Part shown: positions 8,548 through 17,215 of the stretch, in pieces
Layout: every line of letters begins with the position of its first letter
Position numbering within the stretch: position 1 is the first letter of the stretch
Assembly: GCF_009728995.1 (NCBI RefSeq)
Contig: NZ_VTZW01000009.1
Span: forward strand, 429,644 to 493,643
Origin: Streptomonospora sp. PA3
Lineage (GTDB): Bacteria; Actinomycetota; Actinomycetes; Streptosporangiales; Streptosporangiaceae
DNA length: 64,000 nt
Reading direction: 5' to 3'
Notes under the pieces: model-generated
The model's input: only the letters and a program-made list of their open reading frames with translations
Databases searched by the model: none
Told to the model about the DNA's origin: nothing
Program-made: the position numbers and the translations under genes

Positions 8548-10871
8548 TGCCCCTGCCGGTTGAGGCCGCCGCCCTGGCCGGGCCGGCCGCAGGCGTGGCC
8601 GCAGCCGTCGCCCTCAGCGCCGTGGCCGCGGTGGTCGGGGCCCGGTGGGTGCGCTACCGGCTGCTGGCCCGCGGCGCCCACCTGGTGGAGATCTTCCCCC
8701 CGCCCGAAGCCAGCCTGGACGGGGCCGAGGCGTTCTGGGCCCAGATGCCCGGCCTGCTGCGGCCCCGCTGGGCCCGCCTGCTCACCCAACCCCACCTCGC
8801 CTGGGAATACACCGCCTCCGCCGCCGGCATCGCCATCCGGGTGTGGGTGCCCGGCAGCCTCCCGCCCGCCCTGGTGGCCCGCGCCGCCGCCTCCGCCTGG
8901 CCCGGCGCCACCACGACCACCCGCGCGGCCGAACCCGCCGTGCCCGCCGGGACGGCGGCCACCGGCGGGTGGATGCGCCTGGCCCGCGGCGACGAATACC
9001 CCCTGCGCACCCGCTTCACCGACGACCCGCTGCGCGGCCTGCTGGGCGCGCTGTCCGCCCTGGAACCGGGAACCTACGCCTGCGTGCGCATCTGTGCCCG
9101 CCCCGCCACCGGGGCGCGCCTGGCCCGCGCCCGCGCCGCGGCCGCCCGCCTGCGCGGCGCCCACACCGCTCTGTGGGCTGAAACCCTGGCCGGGTCCCAG
9201 CGGGGGCGCCGGGGTGTCCTGCCGCCTGATACCGGTGACAACGTCCGCGCGATCCTGAGCAAGGCCCAGTCTCCGCGCCTGGCCTGCCAGGTCTCCTACC
9301 ACCTGGCCACCACCCGCACCGGTGCCCAGGCCGCCGAGCAGCTGCGCGGGCGCGCCCACGCCGTGGCCGGCGCGCTGGCCCTGTATTCCGGACCCAACCA
9401 TCTGCGCCGCGGACTCATCAGCGGGCGGATGTGGGCGCCGCGGATCTGGGCGCGCCACCGCTACCTCGCCCGCGGCTACCTGCTGAGCACCGGCGAACTG
9501 GCCGCCCTGGCCCACCTGCCCACCGACGCGGCGGTGCCCGGCCTCGCCCGGGCCGGGGCCCGCAGCATCCCCCCGGTCCCGGCCGTGCCCACCGGCGAGG
9601 ACCACCCGGCGCGGGTGCTGGGCGATGCCGACGCCGGGCCCGAGCGCCCCATCGCCCTCGGGGTGGCCGAGGCCCGCCAGCACACCCACATCATCGGCGC
9701 CACCGGCAAAGGCAAATCCACCCTGCTGGCCCACCTCGCCCTGCAGGATGCCCGCGCCGGCCGCGCCGGGCTGGTCATCGACCCCCGCGGCGACCTGGTC
9801 ACCGACATCCTCGCCCGCCTCCCCGAAACGGCAGCCGAAAAGACGGTGCTGCTGGACCCCGACGACAACGCCCCACCCCCGCGCCTCAACCTCCTGCAGG
9901 GCAGCGACGCCGACTTCGTCTCCGACACCGTCGTGGGCATCTTCCGCCGCATCTACGCCCACTCCTGGGGGCCCCGCACCGACGACATCCTGCGCGCGGC
10001 CACCCTCACCCTGGCCCGCGCGGGCGATCCCGCCCTCACCCTGGGCGAGATCCCGCGGCTGCTCACCGACCAGCCCTACCGCCACCACCTGGTGGCCGGG
10101 GTCCGCGACCCTGTGCTGCGCGGGTTCTGGGACTGGTACGAACAGCTCTCCACCCCCGCCCGCGCCGCGGCCACCGGCCCCGTCCTCAACAAACTGCGCA
10201 CCGCCCTGCTGCGGCCCTGGGTGCGCCACGTCATCGCCTCCGGCCCCTCCACCATCGACCTCGGCCGCGCCTTCGACACCGGCCACCTGGTGCTGATGCG
10301 CCTGCCCAAAGGCGTCCTCGGCGAAGACACCAGCTCCCTGATCGGCGCCCTCGGGCTCGCCGCCACCTGGCAGGCCGTCACCGCCCGCATCCACCAGCCC
10401 GAGCACGAACGCGCCGACGTCGCCGCCTACATCGACGAGGCCCACAACTTCCTACTGCAACCCGGCTCCCTGGCCGACATGCTCGCCGAAGCCCGCGGCT
10501 ACCGCCTGTCGATGACCCTGGCCCACCAGGAACTCGGACAGCTGCCCACCGAGCTGCGCAAAGCCTTGGCCGCCAACGCCCGCTCCAAGATCTTCTTCAC
10601 CTGCTCACCCGAGGACGCCACCGCCCTGGAGGCCCACACCCTGCCCGGCCTGGGCGCCCACGACCTCACCCACCTCGGCCAGTACCAGGTCGCTGCCCGC
10701 CTGCTCGTCGGCGCCCTCGAACGCCCCGTCCACACCCTGCGCACCCGCCCCCTGCCCCCGCCCGTCCCCGGGCGGGCCACCGCGGTGCGCAAAGCCGCCC
10801 GCCACCACGCCCCCACCACCCCCCGACCGGGACCCCGGCCGCACCTGCCCGACATCCGCACCCGCCTCTGA
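8547..10871 (+). CDS. VirD4/HerA-like coupling ATPase for conjugation
   Basis: 774 aa from the ATG at 8547 (GTG at 8544 possible) behind GAGAGGAGG. One N-terminal transmembrane helix (about residues 8-30) anchors a cytoplasmic domain. Walker A GATGKGKSTLL (about 383-393) and Walker B AAYIDEAHNF (about 625-634) mark a HerA/TraG-like motor, with a sensor region at about 655-675 (MTLAHQELGQLPTEL). Such proteins recruit DNA with its relaxase and pump it through the T4SS. The neighbours (VirB4 upstream, replication-relaxation downstream) support this. No relaxase is seen in the window. Confidence 0.88.
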   Translation: MPLPVEAAALAGPAAGVAAAVALSAVAAVVGARWVRYRLLARGAHLVEIFPPPEASLDGAEAFWAQMPGLLRPRWARLLTQPHLAWEYTASAAGIAIRVWVPGSLPPALVARAAASAWPGATTTTRAAEPAVPAGTAATGGWMRLARGDEYPLRTRFTDDPLRGLLGALSALEPGTYACVRICARPATGARLARARAAAARLRGAHTALWAETLAGSQRGRRGVLPPDTGDNVRAILSKAQSPRLACQVSYHLATTRTGAQAAEQLRGRAHAVAGALALYSGPNHLRRGLISGRMWAPRIWARHRYLARGYLLSTGELAALAHLPTDAAVPGLARAGARSIPPVPAVPTGEDHPARVLGDADAGPERPIALGVAEARQHTHIIGATGKGKSTLLAHLALQDARAGRAGLVIDPRGDLVTDILARLPETAAEKTVLLDPDDNAPPPRLNLLQGSDADFVSDTVVGIFRRIYAHSWGPRTDDILRAATLTLARAGDPALTLGEIPRLLTDQPYRHHLVAGVRDPVLRGFWDWYEQLSTPARAAATGPVLNKLRTALLRPWVRHVIASGPSTIDLGRAFDTGHLVLMRLPKGVLGEDTSSLIGALGLAATWQAVTARIHQPEHERADVAAYIDEAHNFLLQPGSLADMLAEARGYRLSMTLAHQELGQLPTELRKALAANARSKIFFTCSPEDATALEAHTLPGLGAHDLTHLGQYQVAARLLVGALERPVHTLRTRPLPPPVPGRATAVRKAARHHAPTTPRPGPRPHLPDIRTRL

Positions 10872-10907
10872 CACCCCGCCTGCCGGCACCCCGGGAAAGG
10901 AGCGCCT

Positions 10908-11723
10908 GTGCCGCCCCGGCTGAGCCCGGGCCTGCTGGTCGCGCTGGCCCACCGCCTCACCCCCCGCGACTACGCCCTCCTGGAGACCCTGCACACCCAC
11001 CGCATGCTCACCACCCGCCAGATCGGCGCCCTGTTCTTCGGCGACCGCGCCTCCCGCCGGGCCCGCACCCGCCTGCTCACCCTGCACCGCCTCGGCGTGC
11101 TGGAGCGCTTCCGCCCTCGCACCGCCCCCGGCTCGGCCCCCTGGTGCTGGGTACTGGGCTCGGCCGGCGTCCACGCCCTGGCCCGCCACCGGGACCAGCC
11201 CGTCGGCGAGCTGGCGCACCGCGCCGAACGCGCCCTGGCGCTGGCCCACTCGCCCCGGCTGCACCACCACATCGGGGTGGGCGAGGTGCTGGTGGCCACC
11301 ACCCTGGCCGGGCGCACCCGGCCGGGCCACCGCCTGGAGATCTGGTGGGACGAGACCCGCTGCGCCCACGAGTGGGGCGCCTATGTGCGCCCGGACGCCT
11401 TCCTGCGCTACCGCCACCCCCACGGCGCCACCGACGCATTCCTCGAATACGACACCGGCACCGAACCCCTCGGGCGCGTGGCGGCCAAACTGGCCGGCTA
11501 CCAGCGCCTGGCCGACGCCACCCAGATCACCACCCCGCTGCTGATCACCACCGCCGGCTCCGCGCGCGAGGCCCACCTGGCCGAGCGCCTGGCCGCCGCA
11601 CCGGCCCCTCAGGTGCCGGTGCGGCTGAGCACCACGACCCTTGTGGCCGAGCCCGGACCCGCCGCGGCGATCTGGCGCCCCACCGAAGGCGGCCCGCGCC
11701 GCAGCCTCACCCACCTGCACTGA
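10908..11723 (+). CDS. Replication-relaxation family protein
   Basis: 271 aa from a GTG at 10908, behind AAAGGAG. It has the N-terminal winged-helix of the family (LTPRDYALLETLHTHRMLTT, then QIGALFFG, about residues 18-47) and a C-terminal alpha/beta part with acidic residues (FLEYDTGTEPLGRVAAKLAGY, about 183-203) reminiscent of restriction-endonuclease-fold proteins. These proteins are common in actinobacterial plasmids and conjugative elements. A role in plasmid replication or DNA relaxation is proposed in the family but is poorly tested. Confidence 0.85.
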   Translation: MPPRLSPGLLVALAHRLTPRDYALLETLHTHRMLTTRQIGALFFGDRASRRARTRLLTLHRLGVLERFRPRTAPGSAPWCWVLGSAGVHALARHRDQPVGELAHRAERALALAHSPRLHHHIGVGEVLVATTLAGRTRPGHRLEIWWDETRCAHEWGAYVRPDAFLRYRHPHGATDAFLEYDTGTEPLGRVAAKLAGYQRLADATQITTPLLITTAGSAREAHLAERLAAAPAPQVPVRLSTTTLVAEPGPAAAIWRPTEGGPRRSLTHLH

Positions 11724-11745
11724 GCCGAAAGGGGAGAAGCGCCGG

Positions 11746-12795
11746 GTGCTCAAACTCCTCATCGCCGCCGTGGCCGCCCTGATCGCCGTGCCCGTCCTGC
11801 TCGGGGCGATCGCCACCGGCACCCCCACCCAGGCCCCGGCCCGCGTCCCCGGCATCGACGACACCCTGCTGGAGGCCTACATTCAGGCGGCCGCACACCT
11901 GGCCGCATCCGGCGACTGCGACGGCATGCGCTGGCAGATCCTCGCCGGCATCGGAAAAGTCGAATCCGACCTCGCCGCCGGCCACACCATCGCCCCCGAC
12001 GGCGACATCACCCCGCCCATCATCGGCCCGCGCCTGGACGGCTCCGGTATCGGCGGCAACCTCACGCCCCACTACGACACCGACAACGGGCGTTGGGACC
12101 ACGACACCGCCTACGACCGCGCGGTGGGCCCCAACCAGCACCTGCCCTCCGGGTGGGACACCTACGGCGCCGACGGCAACGCAGACGGCGTCAAAGACCC
12201 GCACAACGCCTACGACTCCGCCCTGGCCAGCGCCCGCGAGCTGTGCTTCAGCGGCGGGCAGGGCACCGACCTCACCGACCGCGACGAGCTGTCGGCGGCG
12301 CTGTACCGCTACAACCACTCCCATGCCTATGTCGCCGATGTGCTGGCCGCCATCGAGGACTTCGACCAACGCGCCCCCGACCTGGGCGATGCCCCCGCCA
12401 CCAAGCAGGGCCAGGCCGCCGTCGCCTGGGCCCTGGACCAGGTCGGCAAACCCTACATCTGGGGCGGAACCGGCCCCGCCGGCTTCGACTGCTCCGGGCT
12501 GGTCATGCGCGCCTGGCAGGCCGCCGGTGTGGACATCCCCCGGGTCACCACCGATCAGTACCGGGCCGGCACCCGCGTGGAGCTCAGCGGCCTGCGCCCC
12601 GGCGACCTGCTCTTCTACGACACCACCGACCTGGGCGCCCCCGGCCCCGCCCCCAGCCACGTCACCATGTACGTCGGCGACGGCCAGATGATCAACGCCC
12701 CCTCCACCGGGCAGAACGTACGCGTCCAGCCGGTGGACTCGCCGACCTACGCCAGCCGCTACATGGGCGCCGTCCGGCCGCAGGAATCGGTGTAG
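11746..12795 (+). CDS. Bifunctional peptidoglycan hydrolase (lytic transglycosylase-like + NlpC/P60)
   Basis: 349 aa from a GTG at 11746 with AAAGGGGAG upstream. One N-terminal membrane anchor or signal (about residues 3-22). Then a lysozyme-like domain in which the glutamate of ILAGIGKVESD (about 66-76) is the likely acid catalyst. A C-terminal NlpC/P60 domain (about 220-345) follows, with nucleophile Cys in FDCSGLVMRAW and His in PSHVTMYVGDG. It would locally open the cell wall for the conjugation channel, as VirB1/TcpG-type enzymes do. It is the last gene of the T4SS operon. Confidence 0.92.
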   Translation: MLKLLIAAVAALIAVPVLLGAIATGTPTQAPARVPGIDDTLLEAYIQAAAHLAASGDCDGMRWQILAGIGKVESDLAAGHTIAPDGDITPPIIGPRLDGSGIGGNLTPHYDTDNGRWDHDTAYDRAVGPNQHLPSGWDTYGADGNADGVKDPHNAYDSALASARELCFSGGQGTDLTDRDELSAALYRYNHSHAYVADVLAAIEDFDQRAPDLGDAPATKQGQAAVAWALDQVGKPYIWGGTGPAGFDCSGLVMRAWQAAGVDIPRVTTDQYRAGTRVELSGLRPGDLLFYDTTDLGAPGPAPSHVTMYVGDGQMINAPSTGQNVRVQPVDSPTYASRYMGAVRPQESV

Positions 12796-13618
12796 CGGTA
12801 CTACCCCGAAGGCGGCACCACCGATTGAGCCGAGCTGCGCGCTGCCGACACGGTCGACTCTGCGGCGCGTCAGCAGGCGGTTCACCGGCATCAGTGTTGA
12901 TGCTGTCCTGGGGTGCCTTCGCGCCTTGGGGCAAGGCCGAGACGATCGCGCGCCTCCCGGCGGCCGCCCTCGCCTTCGGCGGGGCGAGTGCTGTGGCAGG
13001 CGCGTCGCCGGATGCTCCCGGTTCGCGCCCCTCGTGTCGGAGACGCGAACCGACCGCGGTCCCCCGGGGGATCGCGGGGCCACCACGCGAGGCGAAGCCT
13101 GCGGATAAGACTCCGCCGGCGACCGGCCGCGTACCGGGGCTGTCCTACTGTTAACCCTGAACTGTGGGTTTATGCATCCGCGCTGATGCGACCCGTTGCA
13201 CACGGGGGTGTCCCGGGCGCCGTGCCGTCGGCGGGGCCGGCGCGGGCACAGGCGCGCCGTCCGGCCTCATCTTCGCGATCGTCGCTGGTCGGCTGCGCGG
13301 CCACCGGGAATCCGGTGTGGCTACACTGGGGCTCATCGCGAAGTCGGCCCCGTCGGCGCCCGATCGCCGCCGCGCACCGCGGCGGCCATACCCCACACCC
13401 GTCCCCGGGCGAGGCAGAAGCCGTGCTCCCGTCGTCAGCTGATCGCAGAAGCGCCCGTGGCCGGTGCCGCGCGTGCGCGCTGTGCGGGGGCGCGAGGTAG
13501 GCATGCCCCGACGCCAACGGCGCGGGGTGTGCTTTCCCGCACAGACACTCACCGATCAGCCGCGGCCAGGCGCCCGCATCGTCGCAGCGCGGGGAGAACG
13601 ACCAACCAAGGAGGAACC
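12796..13618. other. Intergenic region with GC-rich palindromes
   Basis: 823 bp between the peptidoglycan hydrolase and the GAF-ANTAR gene. No reading frame has protein-like composition. It contains two adjacent inverted repeats (13021-13050 and 13054-13077). They could terminate the T4SS operon. A low-GC word (CTGTTAACCCTGAACTGTGGGT) lies near 13147. The end carries AAGGAGG for the GTG at 13619. I looked for a riboswitch-like fold linked to the wall hydrolase and recognised none. Confidence 0.4.
13021..13077. repeat. Two adjacent inverted repeats after the T4SS operon
   Basis: The first is GTTCGCG (13021-13027) / CGCGAAC (13044-13050), with a 16-nt loop. The second is CCGCGGTCCCCC (13054-13065) running directly into GGGGGATCGCGG (13066-13077), a 24-bp near-perfect palindrome with one G-T pair. 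They lie about 230 bp after the hydrolase stop. They may be a transcription end or a protein-binding site. No T-run follows. Confidence 0.45.
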
Positions 13619-14380
13619 GTGGTCGGCACCACGGCCGGTCCCGAGGGGACCGGCGAGGAGAACAGACCCCACGCCCAGGCCGACTCGGTGGAGGGTCTCA
13701 CCACAGCCAAGGCCTTCGCCGAGGTGGCGCGGGACCTGCAGGCGAGCGAGACCCTGCCCGTCACACTGGAGGAGATCACCGCCCTGGCCGTTGCTGAGAT
13801 CCCGGGGTGCGCCTATGCGGGCGTGTGCCTGATCGAGTCCAAGAAGCGCCTGACCACCTACGCCTCCACCGCCTCCGTGGTCGACAAGCTCGATGCGCTG
13901 CAGCACAGCAAAGGCCAGGGGCCCTGCATCGAGGCGGTGTGGGTGCGCGAGAGCTTCGCGATCGAGGATGTGCAGCAGGAGACGCGCTGGCCCGAGTTCA
14001 GCGCCGAGGCCGCGCGGCTGGGTATCGCCAGCATGGCCTCCTTCCAGCTGTTCACACGCAACGACGTCCTGGGCGCGCTCAACCTCTATGCAACCGAACC
14101 CGAGGCCTTCGACGCTGCGGCGGTGGAGCTCGGCGAGATCTTCGCCGCCCACGCCGCTGTGGCCCTGGCCGAGGCCCAGACCACGCACAACCTCACCCGG
14201 GCCGTGCGCAGCCGCCAGCGCATCGGGGAGGCCACCGGGATCCTGATGGAGCGCTACAAGATCACCGAGCAGCAGGCGTTCGCCCTGCTGTCGAAGGCGT
14301 CGCAGAACCTCAACATCAAACTCGTCGACCTGGCCGAGGACCTCGTCCACACCGGCAGCCTGCCCGACCAGACCCCCTGA
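13619..14380 (+). CDS. GAF and ANTAR domain protein
   Basis: 253 aa from a GTG at 13619 behind AAGGAGGA. The N-terminal GAF domain spans about residues 30-180 (start of fold LQASETLPVTLEEITALAV; ligand-pocket strands around GCAYAGVCLIE). A C-terminal ANTAR RNA-binding helical domain spans about 190-245, with the hallmark pattern RQRIGEATGILMERYKITEQ. ANTAR proteins act as transcription antiterminators by binding hairpin pairs in leader RNA. The GAF domain probably senses a small ligand or redox state. It stands alone between the T4SS operon and hsp20, so its target RNA is unknown. Confidence 0.92.
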   Translation: MVGTTAGPEGTGEENRPHAQADSVEGLTTAKAFAEVARDLQASETLPVTLEEITALAVAEIPGCAYAGVCLIESKKRLTTYASTASVVDKLDALQHSKGQGPCIEAVWVRESFAIEDVQQETRWPEFSAEAARLGIASMASFQLFTRNDVLGALNLYATEPEAFDAAAVELGEIFAAHAAVALAEAQTTHNLTRAVRSRQRIGEATGILMERYKITEQQAFALLSKASQNLNIKLVDLAEDLVHTGSLPDQTP

Positions 14381-14595
14381 TACGGGGCGTCCGCAGCCCC
14401 GGCCGTGGGCTGGGGACGCGGCTGCGCCGAGGTGTGCCGTGCCGCGCACACGCAGCGCCCCGCCGTCGACCGTTGGGCTCGCCGCCGATGCGGCCCGCGT
14501 GCCGGCGCAACAGGCGGCCGTCGTCCCTGGTCAGCGGGTATCGACATTCGCTCTGCTTACCGCGGAGGTTTATCGACCGTTGGCCCGGCAAGAAA

Positions 14596-14616
14596 GTTGA
14601 GTGCCAAGCCCTCAGG
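14596..14616. promoter_or_regulatory. HAIR-like operator (HspR-type) upstream of hsp20
   Basis: GTTGAGT (14596-14602), exactly 7 nt, then CCTCAGG (14610-14616). The HspR-binding HAIR consensus is CTTGAGT-N7-ACTCAAG, so 6 of 7 and 5 of 7 positions match with the correct spacer. It ends 25 bp before the hsp20 start, the right place for repression. HspR-type control of small heat-shock genes is known in actinobacteria. The site itself is inferred. Confidence 0.55.
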
Positions 14617-14641
14617 ATGCCGAGGACGTGGGAGGTGAGGC

Positions 14642-15073
14642 ATGATGCTGATGCGCACCGATCCTTTCCGCGACGTCGACCGGCTGACGCGCAGCCTGCT
14701 CGGCGATTCGGCGCGGCAGACGCCGATGCCGATGGACGCCTACCGCCAGGACGGGGAGTTCGTGGTGTCCTTCGACCTGCCCGGGGTGCGTGCCGACTCC
14801 ATCGATCTGGAGGTCGAGCGCGATGTGCTGACCGTCAAGGCCGAGCGGCCCGGGCTCAGTGCCGAGCAGGAGCGTGAGGCGGTCATCGCCGAGCGCCCGC
14901 GCGGGACGGTCCTGCGCCGGCTGTTGCTGGGCGAGATGCTCGATGCCGACAACCTCAGCGCCGAGTACGCCGAGGGCGTGCTCACCCTGCGCATCCCGGT
15001 GGCCCAGCAGGCCAAGCCCCGCAAAATCGCCGTCAGCGACAGTGGAGGCGGAGCCCGCCGGCTCGGGTCCTGA
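14642..15073 (+). CDS. Small heat-shock protein, Hsp20/alpha-crystallin
   Basis: 143 aa from the ATG at 14642 behind GGGAGGTGAGG. The alpha-crystallin domain runs from about residue 28 (PMDAYRQDGEFVVSFDLPGV) to 125. It includes the signature LSAEYAEGVLTLRIP (about 104-118), with A-x-x-x-G-V-L and the IPV-like motif RIPVAQ. An ATP-independent holdase chaperone in the cytoplasm. The upstream HAIR-like site suggests heat-shock control by HspR. A GC-rich hairpin (CACCCC / GGGGTG, 15086-15101) follows the stop. Confidence 0.92.
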   Translation: MMLMRTDPFRDVDRLTRSLLGDSARQTPMPMDAYRQDGEFVVSFDLPGVRADSIDLEVERDVLTVKAERPGLSAEQEREAVIAERPRGTVLRRLLLGEMLDADNLSAEYAEGVLTLRIPVAQQAKPRKIAVSDSGGGARRLGS

Positions 15074-15849
15074 GCGCGGCGCAACCACCCCCTGCGGGGT
15101 GCGGACCCGTGTCCGCGCCCCGCACCGGCCCCATAAGCGGCCCACGCTCCGAAATGGGAGCGGTCGTGATCCTTTATGGGTTCTACTCCTGAATCCGGTG
15201 AAACGCTGGTGTGAAGAGCCGCCCAAGGGTCCGTTGGAAATTCCCGGGGAAGCTGCATCCCGCGCATTCGGGTGGGTAGAGATTCCGGCAGAGCCCTCGG
15301 CGGAAGCCGGTGTTCGTGGTTGCCCACCTTTCTGCCGGGGGCTCGTTTCTGTCGCGTCCCTGAACGACACCCCGGATGGCACCCCGAGAAAACGGGCCAG
15401 ACCGCATCGGGCGAACGGGTGGCGAGACCCGGGGGCCGGCTGGCGCTCCCTTCGAGATCCGACGCCCGTCAACCCGCATGCGGGCGTCTGCGCGGGAGCA
15501 AGGTCACCGGAACCGTTGCCTGGCCCGCCGACCCGCACGGCCGCTGTCGATACGCGGGTTCGGCCGGCGACAGACCACCAACCTGCCCAGGGGAGGCGTG
15601 CTATGGCCGCACCATCCTCCAGCGGGCGGCCAGCCTGCTCCGAGGTACCGGGCCGCAGCGACCAGGACCGTGAACCGCGAGCCGTGCCCGCTTGAGCCGC
15701 CCGGTCTCTCCCTTCACAATCGCTGCTTAAACGTGTGTGGCCACACCGGGCCCCGATGATTGTTCGGCCGCCTGGTGGGAACCACAACGGCTTCCAGGGC
15801 CGAGTGCTCTGGGAGGAGGCCGTTGGCCGTGTCAATGCGGAGGTGAAAG
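15074..15849. other. Intergenic region after hsp20
   Basis: 776 bp. A small hairpin lies at 15086-15101 just after the hsp20 stop. The rest, including a locally AT-richer segment at about 15170-15250, has no reading frame with convincing protein character, and none with a good start and ribosome binding site. I see nothing else in it that I can name. Confidence 0.4.
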
Positions 15850-16155
15850 GTGGAAACCGATCGAATCCGCTTGGAAGGTCTCGACGACGAAACGTTATTG
15901 GAGGTGGTGCTGACTATGATGGAGAACGATCCCGAGGCCCCGCCGATGCGACGCTTGCGCGCCGCGATCGTCGCAGGCCGCGATATACCCGAAGACAGCT
16001 TCGATATTCGACGGGAGAGGCGTTCCGGTATGGCCAGGCGCGTTCCTCAGCAGGGCCCGAACAGCGGCCGCGGTCGAGCCGGGGGAAGAATCGGCGACGG
16101 CGGGGTGCGACCATCACCGCCTCCGCCCCCGAGCCGGTCCGAAAGCAGCGAATAG
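15850..16155 (+). CDS. Small unknown acidic/basic protein
   Basis: 101 aa from a GTG at 15850 with GGAGGTGAAA at 15838-15847. The N-terminal 55 residues look like a folded helical domain (LEGLDDETLLEVVLTMMEND, then MRRLRAAIVAGRDIPEDSF). The C-terminal half is a basic, then Pro/Ser-rich disordered tail. The segment MRRLRAAIVAGRDIP is weakly reminiscent of small anti-sigma C-termini, but this is not enough to assign a function. It converges on the lipoprotein gene across a large inverted repeat. Confidence 0.5.
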   Translation: METDRIRLEGLDDETLLEVVLTMMENDPEAPPMRRLRAAIVAGRDIPEDSFDIRRERRSGMARRVPQQGPNSGRGRAGGRIGDGGVRPSPPPPPSRSESSE

Positions 16156-16640
16156 CCCACCCCCGGACACGCTAGAAGCACACCAGCCCGAATAGCCCTC
16201 GCTGACCCCCACGCGCCGCCCCCACCCCGGCGAAACTCCCCACTGCACGCTGCATTTCGTCGCCGGCGGGCACGGCGAGATCCGCCTGCGAAAGGCCGGA
16301 TCTGCGTTGGTCACCTTTTTCGCAACCGGTGACTGCAGCAGCTGGTAGGGAGCGCTCGCCGCGGCGCCTCACCCGAGGTGGCCCGACACTCCAGGTGAGG
16401 GCAAGAACCATCGTGAGCGCGGTTGAGATCAGCCTGGGCCGAGGCAACGCGGGTACCACGGTCGCCGGTGTCGGGGCGGGGGCAGGCGGCCCCGCCCCGA
16501 CACCGGCGCCGCCTGGGCGGTGCCTCGTGGATTGCCGAGGCGCTACGGAGAGCGGATGTGCCCGGCCCCACGGCTTACGGCGGGGGGCGAGGGGGCGCGT
16601 CACCACCGGCCGGCCATAGCGGTAAGGGCGAGGGTCATGG
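16156..16640. other. Convergent intergenic region
   Basis: 485 bp between the stop of the gene at 15850-16155 and the stop of the leftward lipoprotein gene. It holds a short CTTTTTCG stretch near 16312 and the strong 19-bp inverted repeat at 16463-16508. No protein-like reading frame is seen. Confidence 0.5.
16463..16508. terminator. Bidirectional terminator-like hairpin (19-bp perfect stem)
   Basis: CGCCGGTGTCGGGGCGGGG (16463-16481) pairs perfectly with 16490-16508 across an 8-nt loop. It sits between two convergent genes, where a symmetric stem would stop transcription from both sides. No T-run follows, as is common for hairpins in this high-GC DNA. Confidence 0.6.
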
Positions 16641-16973
16641 CTAGTAGCCGTGCTGCTGAAGGCACGCGTCGTTGTCTTCGAACCCGTACTCGTTGGGCTC
16701 GCAGGGATCCAGCCCCGGCGGCCGGTAGAACGGGTCACCCGGGTCGGCGAACGGGTCGCCGTCGGGATCCGGCGCCGGCTCGGGCTCCAGCAGCGGCTCC
16801 GACATCTGCGCCGACGCCGACCGCTCCCGGTCCGGCTGGTGGGCAGCTGGTGCAGACGGTGAAGGCGAGGGCCCGGACAATCGGTCGGTCTGCGCGGCGG
16901 GAATCACCGTCTCCACAGAAGCCGAGCAGCCGACGACCAGGGTCAGCGCGGCGACGGCAAGGATCGGGCGCAT
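16641..16973 (-). CDS. Small secreted lipoprotein
   Basis: 110 aa from the ATG at 16973, behind GGGAGG. The signal peptide (MRPILAVAALTLVVGC) ends in the lipobox LVVG-C, so the mature protein starts at Cys16 and is lipid-anchored. The rest is Pro/Asp/Glu-rich and mostly disordered (PEPAPDPDGDPFADPGDPFY), with two late cysteines (DPCEPNEYGFEDNDACLQQ) that may form a disulfide. No family recognised. Confidence 0.65.
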   Translation of the reverse strand: MRPILAVAALTLVVGCSASVETVIPAAQTDRLSGPSPSPSAPAAHQPDRERSASAQMSEPLLEPEPAPDPDGDPFADPGDPFYRPPGLDPCEPNEYGFEDNDACLQQHGY

Positions 16974-17215
16974 GGAGAACCTCCCGGGTAGGGCAGCGAC
17001 GGTAGCCGCCGGAACAGGGCGCCGACGCCGGTTTGCCGGATCCGGCCACCGTGGAATGGGCGCACCCTCAGGTGCTGACGCTGAACCGGATGGCACGGCC
17101 TTTGGGCTCTGGTGAGCGCTCCTGCGACCGATAGGGTCGAGACGCCCGCCTGTGCCGGGAATGCCGGAACATCGCCGGGTTCCGCCCTCTCTCCTCCACA
17201 GTCTTGAGGCCCCTT

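Noticed and set aside
7980-10445. Long leftward open frame (821 codons) opposite the VirB4/VirD4 genes
   Set aside because: Low-complexity Gly/Val/Gln translation and no start context; both ATPases on the plus strand have intact Walker motifs in the same place.
12796-13618. Riboswitch or leader RNA linked to the wall hydrolase (ydaO-type)
   Set aside because: The region is downstream of the hydrolase, not upstream, and no conserved core was recognised; only palindromes are supported.
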